A stretch of DNA of 6,017 bases from Pseudomonadota bacterium (GTDB lineage: Bacteria > Pseudomonadota > Alphaproteobacteria > Rhizobiales > Rhizobiaceae): the NCBI GenBank assembly GCA_023428515.1, contig JAEYXI010000697.1, positions 1 to 6,017 of the forward strand, given 5' to 3'. Under the pieces are notes generated by a model. That model was not told where the DNA came from and did no database searches. It saw nothing but the letters and a program-made list of their open reading frames with translations. The translations under genes and the position numbers were made by a program. Each line of letters opens with the position of its first letter. The first letter of the stretch is position 1. Below, piece by piece: positions 1 through 5,849 of the stretch.

Positions 1-218
1 AGGAGAAGGCGAGATGGCTCGCGCGATACGCCGCCTTCGCCGTGGCGTCCGGCGTGCCGGCCGCGCACGCCGAAAGCGCGATCGCGGCCATCGGCGAACG
101 ATTGCCGGCGCTGTCCCCCGAGCAGGACGAAGCGCTGCTGAGGGACGCCGGATTTGCCGACGTTTCCCTGTTCTACGCCGGCTTCACCTTCAGGGGCTGG
201 GTCGCCTGCCGGGCGTGA
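1..218 (+). CDS. C-terminal part of a probable class I SAM-dependent methyltransferase (5' end outside window)
   Basis: The open frame enters from the left edge (first full codon at base 3) and ends at TGA 216-218, giving 71 residues. The reading frame has the codon bias of a GC-rich gene. The C-terminal segment LLRDAGFADVSLFYAGFTFR followed by GWVACRA resembles the last two strands of the Rossmann-type methyltransferase fold, where an AGF-x-x-V turn leads into a hydrophobic strand ending in GW-A. The SAM-binding glycine motif would lie upstream of the window, so substrate and reaction cannot be judged. The upstream part visible here is an Ala-rich helix pair, as in rhizobial stand-alone methyltransferases of this sort. 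A strong terminator about 60 bases downstream marks it as the last gene of its transcription unit. The ATG at 14 is in a different frame and is not used. Confidence in coding is good; confidence in the family is moderate. Confidence 0.6.
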   Translation, partial: EKARWLARYAAFAVASGVPAAHAESAIAAIGERLPALSPEQDEALLRDAGFADVSLFYAGFTFRGWVACRA

Positions 219-280
219 CCGCCTGCTGCTCGGGGGGAGACGGCGTTGACATTGCTGCCGCCTTCCACTACTGAACCGCC

Positions 281-311
281 AATCCCGCGCCGCAAGGCGT
301 CGGGATTTTTT
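281..311 (+). terminator. Rho-independent terminator after the methyltransferase gene
   Basis: AATCCCG (281-287) pairs with CGGGATT (301-307) and CGCC (288-291) pairs with GGCG (296-299). One T is bulged at 300 and the loop is a GCAA tetraloop of the stable GNRA class. A run of six T ends at 311. This is a textbook intrinsic terminator, 62 bases after the methyltransferase stop, and it isolates rpsD from upstream transcription. Confidence 0.88.
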
Positions 312-361
312 CGACGTGTCCCGTGGACGTCTTCGCAAAGCGTGCGTGAGATGTCCTGTCA

Positions 362-423
362 GGCTTCGTAAACGGAAGCCAGAGGAGGGCGCGTTTCCTT
401 CACCCGAAGCATGAGCTTTCGGG
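362..423 (+). promoter_or_regulatory. rpsD 5' leader with two consecutive hairpins
   Basis: Two stem-loops lie in the leader ahead of rpsD. The first is GGCTTC (362-367) with GAAGCC (375-380) and a 7-base loop. The second is CCCGAAGC (403-410) with GC-T-TTCGGG (415-423), eight pairs with one bulged T and an ATGA loop. The second stem ends 24 bases before the start codon, leaving the Shine-Dalgarno just downstream. S4 is a known autoregulator that binds its own mRNA leader in E. coli and Bacillus, so a regulatory role is possible. No described alphaproteobacterial S4 leader is recognised here. I could not place a convincing -35/-10 pair between 312 and 361. Confidence 0.35.
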
Positions 424-447
424 GACAACGTGTTGAAAGGGAATGCG

Positions 448-1065
448 ATGAGCAAGCGCGAATCCGCAAAGTACAAACTCGATCGCCGCATGGGCGAGAA
501 TATCTGGGGCCGTCCGAAGTCCCCGGTGAACCGCCGTGAGTACGGCCCCGGCCAGCACGGCCAGCGCCGCAAGGGCAAGCTGTCCGATTTCGGCCTGCAG
601 CTGCGCGCCAAGCAGAAGCTGAAGGGTCACTATGGTGACGTTTCGGAAAAGCAGTTCCGCAAGACCTACGAGGAAGCCAACCGCCGCAAGGGCGACACCT
701 CCGAGAACCTGATCGGCCTCCTGGAGTCGCGCCTCGACGCGGTCGTCTACCGCGCCAAATTCGTTCCGACGATCTTCGCCGCGCGCCAGTTCATCAACCA
801 CGGCCATGTCAACGTGAATGGCGTCCGTACCAACATCGGTTCGTACCGCTGCAAGCCCGGCGACGTGATCGAGGTGCGCGAGAAGTCGAAGCAGCTCGTC
901 ATCGTGCTGGAGTCGGTCCAGCTCGCCGAGCGTGACGTGCCCGATTACATCGAGGCCGACCACAACAAGATGACGGCCACCTTCGCCCGTGTGCCGAACC
1001 TGGCCGATGTGCCGTTCGCGGTGCAGATGGAGCCGAACCTGGTGGTCGAGTTCTACTCGCGCTGA
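448..1065 (+). CDS. rpsD: 30S ribosomal protein S4
   Basis: This encodes S4, a primary 16S rRNA-binding protein that nucleates assembly of the small-subunit body and helps form the mRNA entry channel. Starting at ATG 448 the product is 205 residues, the usual alphaproteobacterial length. It begins [20 protein letters not shown], and AAAGGG at 436-441 sits at good Shine-Dalgarno distance. A GTG at 430 would add six residues and destroy that spacing, so it is rejected. The N-terminal S4 region (about 1-92) contains the conserved [20 protein letters not shown] stretch. The RNA-binding S4 domain spans about 93-157 ([27 protein letters not shown]). The C-terminus NLVVEFYSR is typical. It lacks the zinc-binding cysteines some S4 proteins carry near the N-terminus. 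Terminators on both sides make it a monocistronic unit, unlike the alpha-operon placement in E. coli. Confidence 0.98.
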   Translation: MSKRESAKYKLDRRMGENIWGRPKSPVNRREYGPGQHGQRRKGKLSDFGLQLRAKQKLKGHYGDVSEKQFRKTYEEANRRKGDTSENLIGLLESRLDAVVYRAKFVPTIFAARQFINHGHVNVNGVRTNIGSYRCKPGDVIEVREKSKQLVIVLESVQLAERDVPDYIEADHNKMTATFARVPNLADVPFAVQMEPNLVVEFYSR

Positions 1066-1093
1066 TCGGGTTCCGCGCTCTGGATTTCGAGAG

Positions 1094-1117
1094 AAAGCCG
1101 CCTCCGGGCGGCTTTTT
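1094..1117 (+). terminator. Rho-independent terminator of rpsD
   Basis: GCCGCC (1097-1102) pairs with GGCGGC (1107-1112) around a TCCG loop, extended by A-T pairs from 1094-1096, and followed by TTTTT to 1117. It begins 28 bases after the rpsD stop and ends 24 bases before glsA, so glsA either needs its own promoter overlapping this region or depends on read-through. Confidence 0.87.
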
Positions 1118-1141
1118 CGTCTGCGGTACGGGAGATCGCTG

Positions 1142-2071
1142 ATGGACGATCTACAGGCGCTGGTAGACGGCATCCACGGGGAGATCGCCGCGCGCACGGA
1201 GCGCGGCAAGGTGGCGGACTACATCCCGCAACTGGCTGCCGTCGACTCCAGGCATTTCGGCATCGCCGTCACGAGGGTGGACGGACGGGAGTTCGTCGCC
1301 GGCGAGGCCGACACCGCCTTCTCCATCCAGAGCGTCTCCAAAGTGTTCACGCTGACCCTGGCGCTCGGCATGGTGGGCGACCGGCTCTGGAACCGCGTCG
1401 GCCGCGAGCCGTCGGGCACCGCCTTCAATTCGATCGTCCAGCTCGAGCGGGAGGGAGGCAAGCCGCGCAATCCGTTCATCAACGCCGGCGCCATCGCGGT
1501 CGCCGACATCCTGCTGGCCGGACACCAGCCGAAGGAGACGATCGGCGAGATCGTGCAGTTCGTCCGTTTCCTCGCGGGTGACGATTCCATCGTCATTGAC
1601 CAGCTCGTCGCCCGTTCGGAGACTGATACGGGTTTCCGCAACTTCGCGCTGGCCCAGTTCATGCGCTCCTTCGGCAAGCTCGATCATCCGGCCGAGCACG
1701 TGCTCGGCGTCTATTTCCACCACTGCGCACTCGCCATGACATGCCGCCAGCTCTCTCATGCCGGCCTGTTCCTGGCGGCCGGTGGACACAATCCGGCGAC
1801 GGGGCGCACCGTGGTTTCGCGCGACCGCGCGCGGCGCATCAACGCGCTGATGCTGACCTGCGGCCATTATGACGGGTCGGGCGATTTCGCCTACCGTGTC
1901 GGCTTGCCGGGCAAGAGCGGCGTCGGCGGCGGCATACTCGTCGTGGCGCCCGGCAAGGCTTCGATCGCCGTATGGTCGCCGGGGCTCAACGAGAACGGCA
2001 ACTCGCTGCTCGGCTCGCAAGCCCTGGAAATGCTGGCGCAGCGCACCGGATGGTCTATCTTTGGCGCATAA
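1142..2071 (+). CDS. glsA: Glutaminase (serine-dependent beta-lactamase-like family)
   Basis: Hydrolyses L-glutamine to glutamate and ammonia in the cytoplasm. The 309-residue product matches the usual length of about 305-310 for bacterial glutaminases. The catalytic S-x-x-K pair is visible as QSVSK, Ser64 and Lys67. Other family active-site positions can be matched to those of human glutaminase: Asn114 in [10 protein letters not shown], Glu160 and Asn167 in [13 protein letters not shown], Tyr191 in GVYFHH, Tyr243 in GHYDGSG, and Val261 in [10 protein letters not shown]. All key residues appear intact, so the enzyme should be active. The start ATG 1142 is preceded by GGGAGA at 1130-1135. The frame stays open further upstream into rpsD, but such a start would overlap S4 and add residues foreign to the family. 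Its stop overlaps the ttcA start by one base, suggesting co-expression with ttcA. Confidence 0.95.
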   Translation: MDDLQALVDGIHGEIAARTERGKVADYIPQLAAVDSRHFGIAVTRVDGREFVAGEADTAFSIQSVSKVFTLTLALGMVGDRLWNRVGREPSGTAFNSIVQLEREGGKPRNPFINAGAIAVADILLAGHQPKETIGEIVQFVRFLAGDDSIVIDQLVARSETDTGFRNFALAQFMRSFGKLDHPAEHVLGVYFHHCALAMTCRQLSHAGLFLAAGGHNPATGRTVVSRDRARRINALMLTCGHYDGSGDFAYRVGLPGKSGVGGGILVVAPGKASIAVWSPGLNENGNSLLGSQALEMLAQRTGWSIFGA

Positions 2072-2958
2072 TGAAATCTGAGACTTATGAAGCCAAGCCC
2101 ATGAACATCGCCGTCACCGAAGACCAGGTCGCCGACACGGAAGGCGGGACGCATCCCATGTTCCGAGATGTTCCTTCGTCGCTGGAGTTCAACAAGCTGC
2201 GCAAGCGGCTGGTGCGCAACGCGCGCGAGGCCATCGAGCAGTTCGGCATGGTCAGGCCCGGCGACCGCTGGCTCGTGGCGCTGTCGGGCGGCAAGGATTC
2301 CTACGGGCTGCTCGCCATCCTGCTCGACCTCAAATGGCGTGGCCTGCTGCCGGTCGAGCTGCTCGCCTGCAATCTCGACCAGGGACAACCGAACTTCCCA
2401 AAACATATCCTGCCGGACTTTCTGACGAAGCACGGCATCGAGCACCGCATCGAATATCGCGACACCTATTCGGTGGTCACCGACAAGATCGCCGAGGGCA
2501 GCACCTATTGTTCGCTCTGCTCGCGGCTGAGGCGCGGTCACCTCTACCGCATCGCGCGCGAGGAGGGGTGCTCGTCGCTGGTGCTCGGCCACCACCGCGA
2601 GGACATCCTCGAGACCTTCTTCATGAACCTCTTTCACGGTGGCCGGCTGGCAGCCATGCCACCCAAGCTCTTGAACGACGAGGGCGACCTGTTGGTTCTC
2701 AGGCCGTTGAGCTTCTGCGCCGAAGCCGATCTCGAAAAATTCGCCGACGCGATGCGGTTCCCGATCATCCCCTGCGACCTCTGCGGCAGCCAGGACGGGC
2801 TGCAGCGGAACGCCATGAAGGCGATGATCGCCGATATGGAAGCGAAGATGCCAGGCCGCAAGGATACGATGATCAGGGCGCTGACCAACGTCCGCCCCTC
2901 GCATCTGCTCGACCGGAAGCTGTTCGACTTCGCCGAGCTCGCACCCGGCGAAGGCTGA
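2071..2958 (+). CDS. ttcA: tRNA 2-thiocytidine(32) synthetase TtcA
   Basis: ATP- and Fe-S-dependent thiolase that makes 2-thiocytidine at position 32 of certain tRNAs. From ATG 2071 the product is 295 residues. The PP-loop ATPase motif SGGKDS is at 72-77. The cluster-binding cysteines are visible: Cys147 and Cys150 in [11 protein letters not shown], and Cys235 in IPCDLCGSQ, matching Cys122, Cys125 and Cys222 of E. coli TtcA. The [19 protein letters not shown] segment (173-191) is also typical of the family. The start is uncertain. ATG 2071 overlaps the glsA TAA (TAATG), giving translational coupling but no clear Shine-Dalgarno. ATG 2101 (285 residues) has a weak GAAG upstream, and ATG 2158 is also in frame. 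The conserved region begins only near residue 40, so all three keep the enzyme intact. It converges on the MFS gene with 5 bases between stops. Confidence 0.94.
   Translation: MKSETYEAKPMNIAVTEDQVADTEGGTHPMFRDVPSSLEFNKLRKRLVRNAREAIEQFGMVRPGDRWLVALSGGKDSYGLLAILLDLKWRGLLPVELLACNLDQGQPNFPKHILPDFLTKHGIEHRIEYRDTYSVVTDKIAEGSTYCSLCSRLRRGHLYRIAREEGCSSLVLGHHREDILETFFMNLFHGGRLAAMPPKLLNDEGDLLVLRPLSFCAEADLEKFADAMRFPIIPCDLCGSQDGLQRNAMKAMIADMEAKMPGRKDTMIRALTNVRPSHLLDRKLFDFAELAPGEG
2928..2953. other. Inverted repeat at the 3' end of ttcA (possible transcript-end hairpin)
   Basis: CTTCGCCG (2928-2935) and CGGCGAAG (2946-2953) form a perfect 8-base inverted repeat with a 10-base loop, inside the last codons of ttcA and ending just before its stop. 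Neither side is followed by a T run, so it is not a standard intrinsic terminator. A separate 10-base palindrome AGCTTAAGCT lies at 2961-2970 across the end of the MFS gene. With only 5 intergenic bases, these are the only visible candidates for ending or stabilising the two converging transcripts. Confidence 0.3.
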
Positions 2959-2963
2959 CCAGC

Positions 2964-4211
2964 TTAAGCTTTCGGCGGCTGGCTGTGTACCTGCAACAGC
3001 TTGCCGCGCTCGGCGATCAGCACGCAGACCAGGCCGGCAAGGCCGACGCTGCAGAAGCCCGCGGCCAGCGGCGTGACCGTGCCGTTGAACGATTGGCCGA
3101 TCATCACGCCGATTATGGCGCCGCCGAGCGTCTGGATAAAACCCTGGACCGAAGCGGCCGTGCCGGCGATGTGACCGAGCGGCTCCATCGAGATGGCGTT
3201 GAAGTTCGAGCCGATCCAGCCGAACTGGAACATGGCGAGCGCGAACAGCAGCAGGAACAGCCAGAACGGCTCTGGCCCGATCAGCGAAAGCACGAACCAG
3301 ACTGCGCTGACGGCGGTGAAACCGAGCAGTGCGGCGTGCGACAGCCTGCGCATGCCGAGCTTTCCGACCAGGCGTGAGTTGAGGAATGACGAAACCGCCA
3401 TCATCGCGCCAATGGCGGCGAAGACCACGGGAAACCATACGCCGAGGCCGTATATGCCGTCATAGACCTGCTGGGCCGAGTTGATGAAACCGAACAGCGC
3501 CCCGAACAGGATGGTCGACGCCAGCGTGTACCAGAGCGACATGCGGTTGGAGAGCACGATGCCGAAGCCGCGGAACACCGAGCCGATGTTGATCGGCCGC
3601 CGATCCTCCGGATGCTGCGACTCGGGCATGCGGACGTAGGTCCAGGCCGCGATCAGCACCGCGATGCCCGCCATGACCAGAAATATCTCATGCCAGTTGC
3701 CGAACAGCAGGACGATCTGGCCAATGTTCGGCGCGATGATCGGAATGACCATGAACACCATGAAGATGAGCGACATGACCTCGGCCATCGCGCGTCCACC
3801 GAAGCGATCGCGCACGATGGAGACGGCGATCACACGCGTTGAGGCGGCGCCGATGCCCTGGATGAAACGCAGCACCAGAATGCTTTCGAACGTCGGGGCA
3901 AAGGCCGCGCTCGCAGCGGCGAAGATGTAGATCGCCAGTCCGAAGAACAGCGGCGGACGGCGGCCGAAGCGATCGGACGCCGGGCCGTAGAACAGAAGGC
4001 CTGCCGCCATGCCAAGGAAATAGGCGGGGATGATGAACTGTCGATGGTTCTCGTCGGTGACACCAAGGCTGGCTCCGATCTGCTGGAGACCGGGCAGCAT
4101 GATGTCGATGGCCAGCGCGTTGAGGGCCATCAATCCGGCGCAGATTGCGATGAACTCCCAGCGTGGAGGAAACTTCGCACCGGAGGGCGCGAGGTCGGAA
4201 GGCGGGCTCAT
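2964..4211 (-). CDS. MFS drug-efflux transporter, Bcr/CflA (DHA1) type
   Basis: A 415-residue inner-membrane protein with about 12 hydrophobic helices, the length and layout of proton-driven drug exporters. An acidic residue sits in the first helix (Asp36 in ALAIDIMLP), as in Bcr/CflA and MdfA-type pumps, where it takes part in proton or cation coupling. MFS motif A in loop 2-3 is clear: GPASDRFGRRPPL, residues 76-88. A motif-B-like LRFIQGIGAASTRV follows at 114-127 with Arg115. Motif C is degenerate (MVIPIIAPNIGQ, 154-165). A charged central loop around 195-213 separates the two halves. The start ATG at 4211 has only a weak GGA six bases upstream. It lies downstream of grxD on the same strand, so read-through is possible, but a structured 136-base spacer intervenes. 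The substrate cannot be deduced; bicyclomycin- or chloramphenicol-like specificity would be guesswork. Confidence 0.92.
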   Translation of the reverse strand: MSPPSDLAPSGAKFPPRWEFIAICAGLMALNALAIDIMLPGLQQIGASLGVTDENHRQFIIPAYFLGMAAGLLFYGPASDRFGRRPPLFFGLAIYIFAAASAAFAPTFESILVLRFIQGIGAASTRVIAVSIVRDRFGGRAMAEVMSLIFMVFMVIPIIAPNIGQIVLLFGNWHEIFLVMAGIAVLIAAWTYVRMPESQHPEDRRPINIGSVFRGFGIVLSNRMSLWYTLASTILFGALFGFINSAQQVYDGIYGLGVWFPVVFAAIGAMMAVSSFLNSRLVGKLGMRRLSHAALLGFTAVSAVWFVLSLIGPEPFWLFLLLFALAMFQFGWIGSNFNAISMEPLGHIAGTAASVQGFIQTLGGAIIGVMIGQSFNGTVTPLAAGFCSVGLAGLVCVLIAERGKLLQVHSQPPKA

Positions 4212-4235
4212 GCAATATCCAGTTCAAAAGAAGGA

Positions 4236-4256
4236 ATGCGCCGACGAGCGGCGCAT
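4236..4256 (-). terminator. Possible intrinsic terminator or attenuator between grxD and the MFS gene
   Basis: ATGCGCC (4236-4242) and GGCGCAT (4250-4256) pair perfectly around a 7-base loop. Read on the - strand, the direction of grxD transcription, the stem is followed by TCCTTCTTTT, a pyrimidine-rich but interrupted tail. It stands 24 bases before the MFS start codon, so it could end grxD transcripts or lie in the MFS leader. The broken T tract makes terminator strength doubtful. Confidence 0.4.
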
Positions 4257-4280
4257 CCGGTATTTCACAAGGATCGGGTT

Positions 4281-4340
4281 GTCGGCGGCTTGAAACAGTC
4301 CTGAAAAGGCGGGCAGGACTGCGAGGGACAAGCCGCCGGC
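4281..4340 (-). repeat. Nested long inverted repeat just downstream of grxD
   Basis: Two concentric inverted repeats. The outer arms are CGGCGGCTTG (4283-4292) and CAAGCCGCCG (4329-4338), ten perfect pairs. One mismatched position (4282/4339, a G-U wobble only in + strand RNA) and a further G-C pair (4281/4340) lie outside. The inner arms are CAGTCCTG (4296-4303) and CAGGACTG (4314-4321), eight perfect pairs around a 10-base loop. An asymmetric internal loop (3 versus 7 bases) separates the stems. The element begins 7 bases after the grxD stop and has no T run, so it looks like a 3' stabilising or processing structure, or a palindromic intergenic repeat of the kind scattered through rhizobial genomes. 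I cannot tell which from one copy. Confidence 0.55.
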
Positions 4341-4347
4341 GTAGTGG

Positions 4348-4680
4348 TCAGGCGGCCTTGACGGCTACGCCCTTCTCGTCGAGCAACGACTGAAGTTCGC
4401 CGGACTGGAACATCTCGCGGATGATGTCGCAACCGCCGACGAACTCACCCTTCACATAGAGCTGCGGGATGGTCGGCCAGTTCGAATAGTCCTTGATGCC
4501 CTGGCGCAGCTCGTTGGAGGTGAGCACGTTCACGCCTTTGTAGTCGACGCCGACATAGTCGAGGATCTGCACGACCTGGCCGGAAAAGCCGCACTGCGGG
4601 AAACCGGGCGTGCCCTTCATGAAGAGGACGACGTCGTTGCTCTTGACCTCGCTGTCGATGTATTCGTTGATTCCGCTCAT
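4348..4680 (-). CDS. grxD: Monothiol CGFS glutaredoxin (Grx4 type)
   Basis: A 110-residue monothiol glutaredoxin that binds [2Fe-2S] clusters with glutathione and passes them to client proteins, usually together with BolA-family partners. The signature active site CGFS is at 30-33 in [12 protein letters not shown]. The glutathione-binding elements WPTIPQLYV (68-76) and GGCDI (82-86) are present, as is the upstream KGT loop at 22-24. Length and residues are typical of the single-domain bacterial form. The start ATG 4680 is chosen because AAAGGA lies at the right distance (4687-4692). A GTG at 4695 would add five residues and place the Shine-Dalgarno inside the gene. It is divergent from the glycosidase-domain gene and upstream of the MFS gene on the same strand. 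bolA, its expected partner, is about 1.2 kb away on the same strand. Confidence 0.97.
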   Translation of the reverse strand: MSGINEYIDSEVKSNDVVLFMKGTPGFPQCGFSGQVVQILDYVGVDYKGVNVLTSNELRQGIKDYSNWPTIPQLYVKGEFVGGCDIIREMFQSGELQSLLDEKGVAVKAA

Positions 4681-4703
4681 CGCTGGTCCTTTCACGCCTG
4701 TGG

Positions 4704-4756
4704 GAGTCAGGCTCGAAACATGACTCTCAAATAAACCGACAGGCGACCCGAAACAA
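4704..4756 (-). promoter_or_regulatory. Possible grxD promoter and leader inverted repeat
   Basis: On the - strand TTGTTT (4756 to 4751) and TTATTT (4734 to 4729) are separated by 16 bases and could be a weak sigma-70-type -35/-10 pair. This is the most AT-rich stretch of the divergent grxD/glycosidase spacer. Just downstream, GAGTCA (4704-4709) and TGACTC (4721-4726) form a perfect six-base inverted repeat with an 11-base spacer, in the probable 5' untranslated region. It does not fit the rhizobial RirA (TGA-N9-TCA) or Irr box patterns. Both calls are pattern matches only. Confidence 0.25.
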
Positions 4757-4845
4757 GACGCGAACGATGTCAGCCATCGAAAGGTCGCAAAGACGCTCGC
4801 TCATGTCGACGCGCATCATAAGGTGGATTTTTCCTCCCGTTCCCC

Positions 4846-5625
4846 ATGAAAACGTGGCTTTTCGCGGCTTTTGGCGCGGTCCTCATCGCGCTCGCATTCG
4901 TTTGGTGGTGGAGGCAGCCTGTGCCTGCCCCGCCGCCTGAGAGGGCCAGCGATCTTCCACCGACGTGCCGCGAACTGGCTTTCGAGGCGACATCCTACAT
5001 CGTCTGCGAAGTGGCGTTGGACGAGTACGATCTCGTCCTCAGGCGCGCCGACGCAGTGAATAGACCGTTTCGCGATCTTGCGACGCTTGCCCGGGCTGAG
5101 CCTTTTGTCTTCGCCATGAATGCCGGCATGTATCACGAGGATTTTACACCGGTCGGACTGCACGTCGAAGACGGCAAGGAGCAGTCGCCGCTCAATCTCA
5201 GCAATGCGCCGGGCAACTTCTTCCTGAAGCCGAACGGCGTGTTCTATGTCGACCGCGATGGAAATGCGGGCGTACTGGAGTCCGGTGCGTACGCAGCCGC
5301 TGGCATCGAGCCGGAACTGGCGACGCAATCGGGTCCCATGCTGGTCATCGACGGCAGGATCCATCCGCGGTTCGAGGAGAACGGAACCTCGCGTCACATC
5401 CGCAATGGCGTTGGCGTGGACGGACAGAAGCGGACGGTGTTCGCGATCTCGCGCAGTCCAGTCAGCCTAGGCAGCTTCGCACGGCTGTTCCGCGATGCGC
5501 TCGACTGCCGCAACGCACTCTTCTTCGACGGTGCGATCTCCGCACTGCACGACGGGAAAAAGTATCTCGTCGGCGGAAAATATCCGGCAGGACCGATGAT
5601 CGCCGTCAGGAAGAAGTTGCCCTAG
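4846..5625 (+). CDS. Membrane-anchored phosphodiester glycosidase-domain protein (NAGPA/DUF2233, YigE-like)
   Basis: A 259-residue protein. The N-terminus MKTWLFAAFGAVLIALAFVW is a single hydrophobic helix (about 3-21) followed by WWR and a Pro-rich linker. It fits a signal anchor or uncleaved signal peptide that places the domain in the periplasm. The rest matches the family of E. coli YigE and the catalytic domain of GlcNAc-1-phosphodiester alpha-N-acetylglucosaminidase: FAMNAGMYHEDFTPVGL (89-105), PNGVFYV (129-135), TQSGPMLVIDGRIHPRF (160-176), RNGVGVD (186-192) and ALFFDGAISAL (224-234). Asn92, Asn187 and Asp228 are in the conserved turns. Such domains cleave sugar phosphodiesters in characterised cases, but the bacterial substrate is unknown. 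The start is fixed by an in-frame stop at 4819-4821 and the position of the membrane helix, yet no Shine-Dalgarno precedes it. Cys41 and Cys54 could form a disulfide. Confidence 0.85.
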   Translation: MKTWLFAAFGAVLIALAFVWWWRQPVPAPPPERASDLPPTCRELAFEATSYIVCEVALDEYDLVLRRADAVNRPFRDLATLARAEPFVFAMNAGMYHEDFTPVGLHVEDGKEQSPLNLSNAPGNFFLKPNGVFYVDRDGNAGVLESGAYAAAGIEPELATQSGPMLVIDGRIHPRFEENGTSRHIRNGVGVDGQKRTVFAISRSPVSLGSFARLFRDALDCRNALFFDGAISALHDGKKYLVGGKYPAGPMIAVRKKLP

Positions 5626-5846
5626 GCCCGGCGCTTCGCCTTCGAGCGGGCGCGCACGGTTTTGCGGCGGCTCGCCTGGCGCTTCGCCGGCTTGATCGCC
5701 TTCTCCAGGCGCCGCAGCCGTTCGGCTGCCGTCAGCTTGGTGGTGCGCTTTCTCCGCCTGGTGCGCTTGCTGGTCGACGCCTTGCGGAGCATGTCCTGTA
5801 GCACGTCGGCCACCACGCCTTTGACGAAGTCGCCGACCGCGGACAT
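5622..5846 (-). CDS. Small highly basic hypothetical protein downstream of bolA
   Basis: A 74-residue protein of no family I recognise. Residues 1-20 (MSAVGDFVKGVVADVLQDML) look like an amphipathic helix. Residues 21-73 are dominated by Lys and Arg (about 26 of 53), including RTRRRKR at 28-34 and a final KAKRR. A central stretch LTAAERLRRLEKAIK (38-52) could be a second helix. The tail resembles low-complexity nucleic-acid-binding tails such as those of histone-H1-like bacterial proteins, which is only a compositional comparison. Almost every codon ends in G or C, and AAG lysine codons are abundant, which supports real coding. The start ATG 5846 follows the bolA stop by three bases (TGA-CCA-ATG), so it is probably translated by coupling. 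Its TAG shares CTAG with the stop of the opposing glycosidase-domain gene. Confidence 0.65.
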   Translation of the reverse strand: MSAVGDFVKGVVADVLQDMLRKASTSKRTRRRKRTTKLTAAERLRRLEKAIKPAKRQASRRKTVRARSKAKRRA

Positions 5847-5849
5847 TGG

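Noticed and set aside
14..274. 86-residue + strand frame at the left edge
   Set aside because: It is Arg-rich and out of frame with the methyltransferase end, which has a recognisable C-terminal fold and better codon use. It also runs into the spacer.
400..1209. 269-residue - strand frame across rpsD
   Set aside because: It lies antisense to S4, a certain gene. Long antisense frames are expected in GC-rich genes and it shows no family motif.
1151..2020. 289-residue - strand frame across glsA
   Set aside because: It is an antisense shadow of an intact glutaminase, with no recognisable domain.
2334..3377. 347-residue + strand frame
   Set aside because: It spans ttcA out of frame and the MFS gene antisense, with no domain or plausible start signal.
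1891..3438. 515-residue - strand frame
   Set aside because: It crosses the ends of glsA, all of ttcA and part of the MFS gene in a non-coding frame. Its sequence is Arg/His-rich low complexity.
3688..4227. 179-residue - strand frame inside the MFS gene
   Set aside because: It is frame-shifted relative to the transporter, which has clear helices and motif A, and lacks membrane segments itself.
4765..4779. CGATG/CATCG five-base inverted repeat in the divergent spacer
   Set aside because: It is too short to stand out from chance in GC-rich DNA and has no link to a promoter that I can place.
4816..5397. 193-residue - strand frame opposite the glycosidase-domain gene
   Set aside because: It is antisense to conserved NAGPA-type motifs and has no recognisable features.
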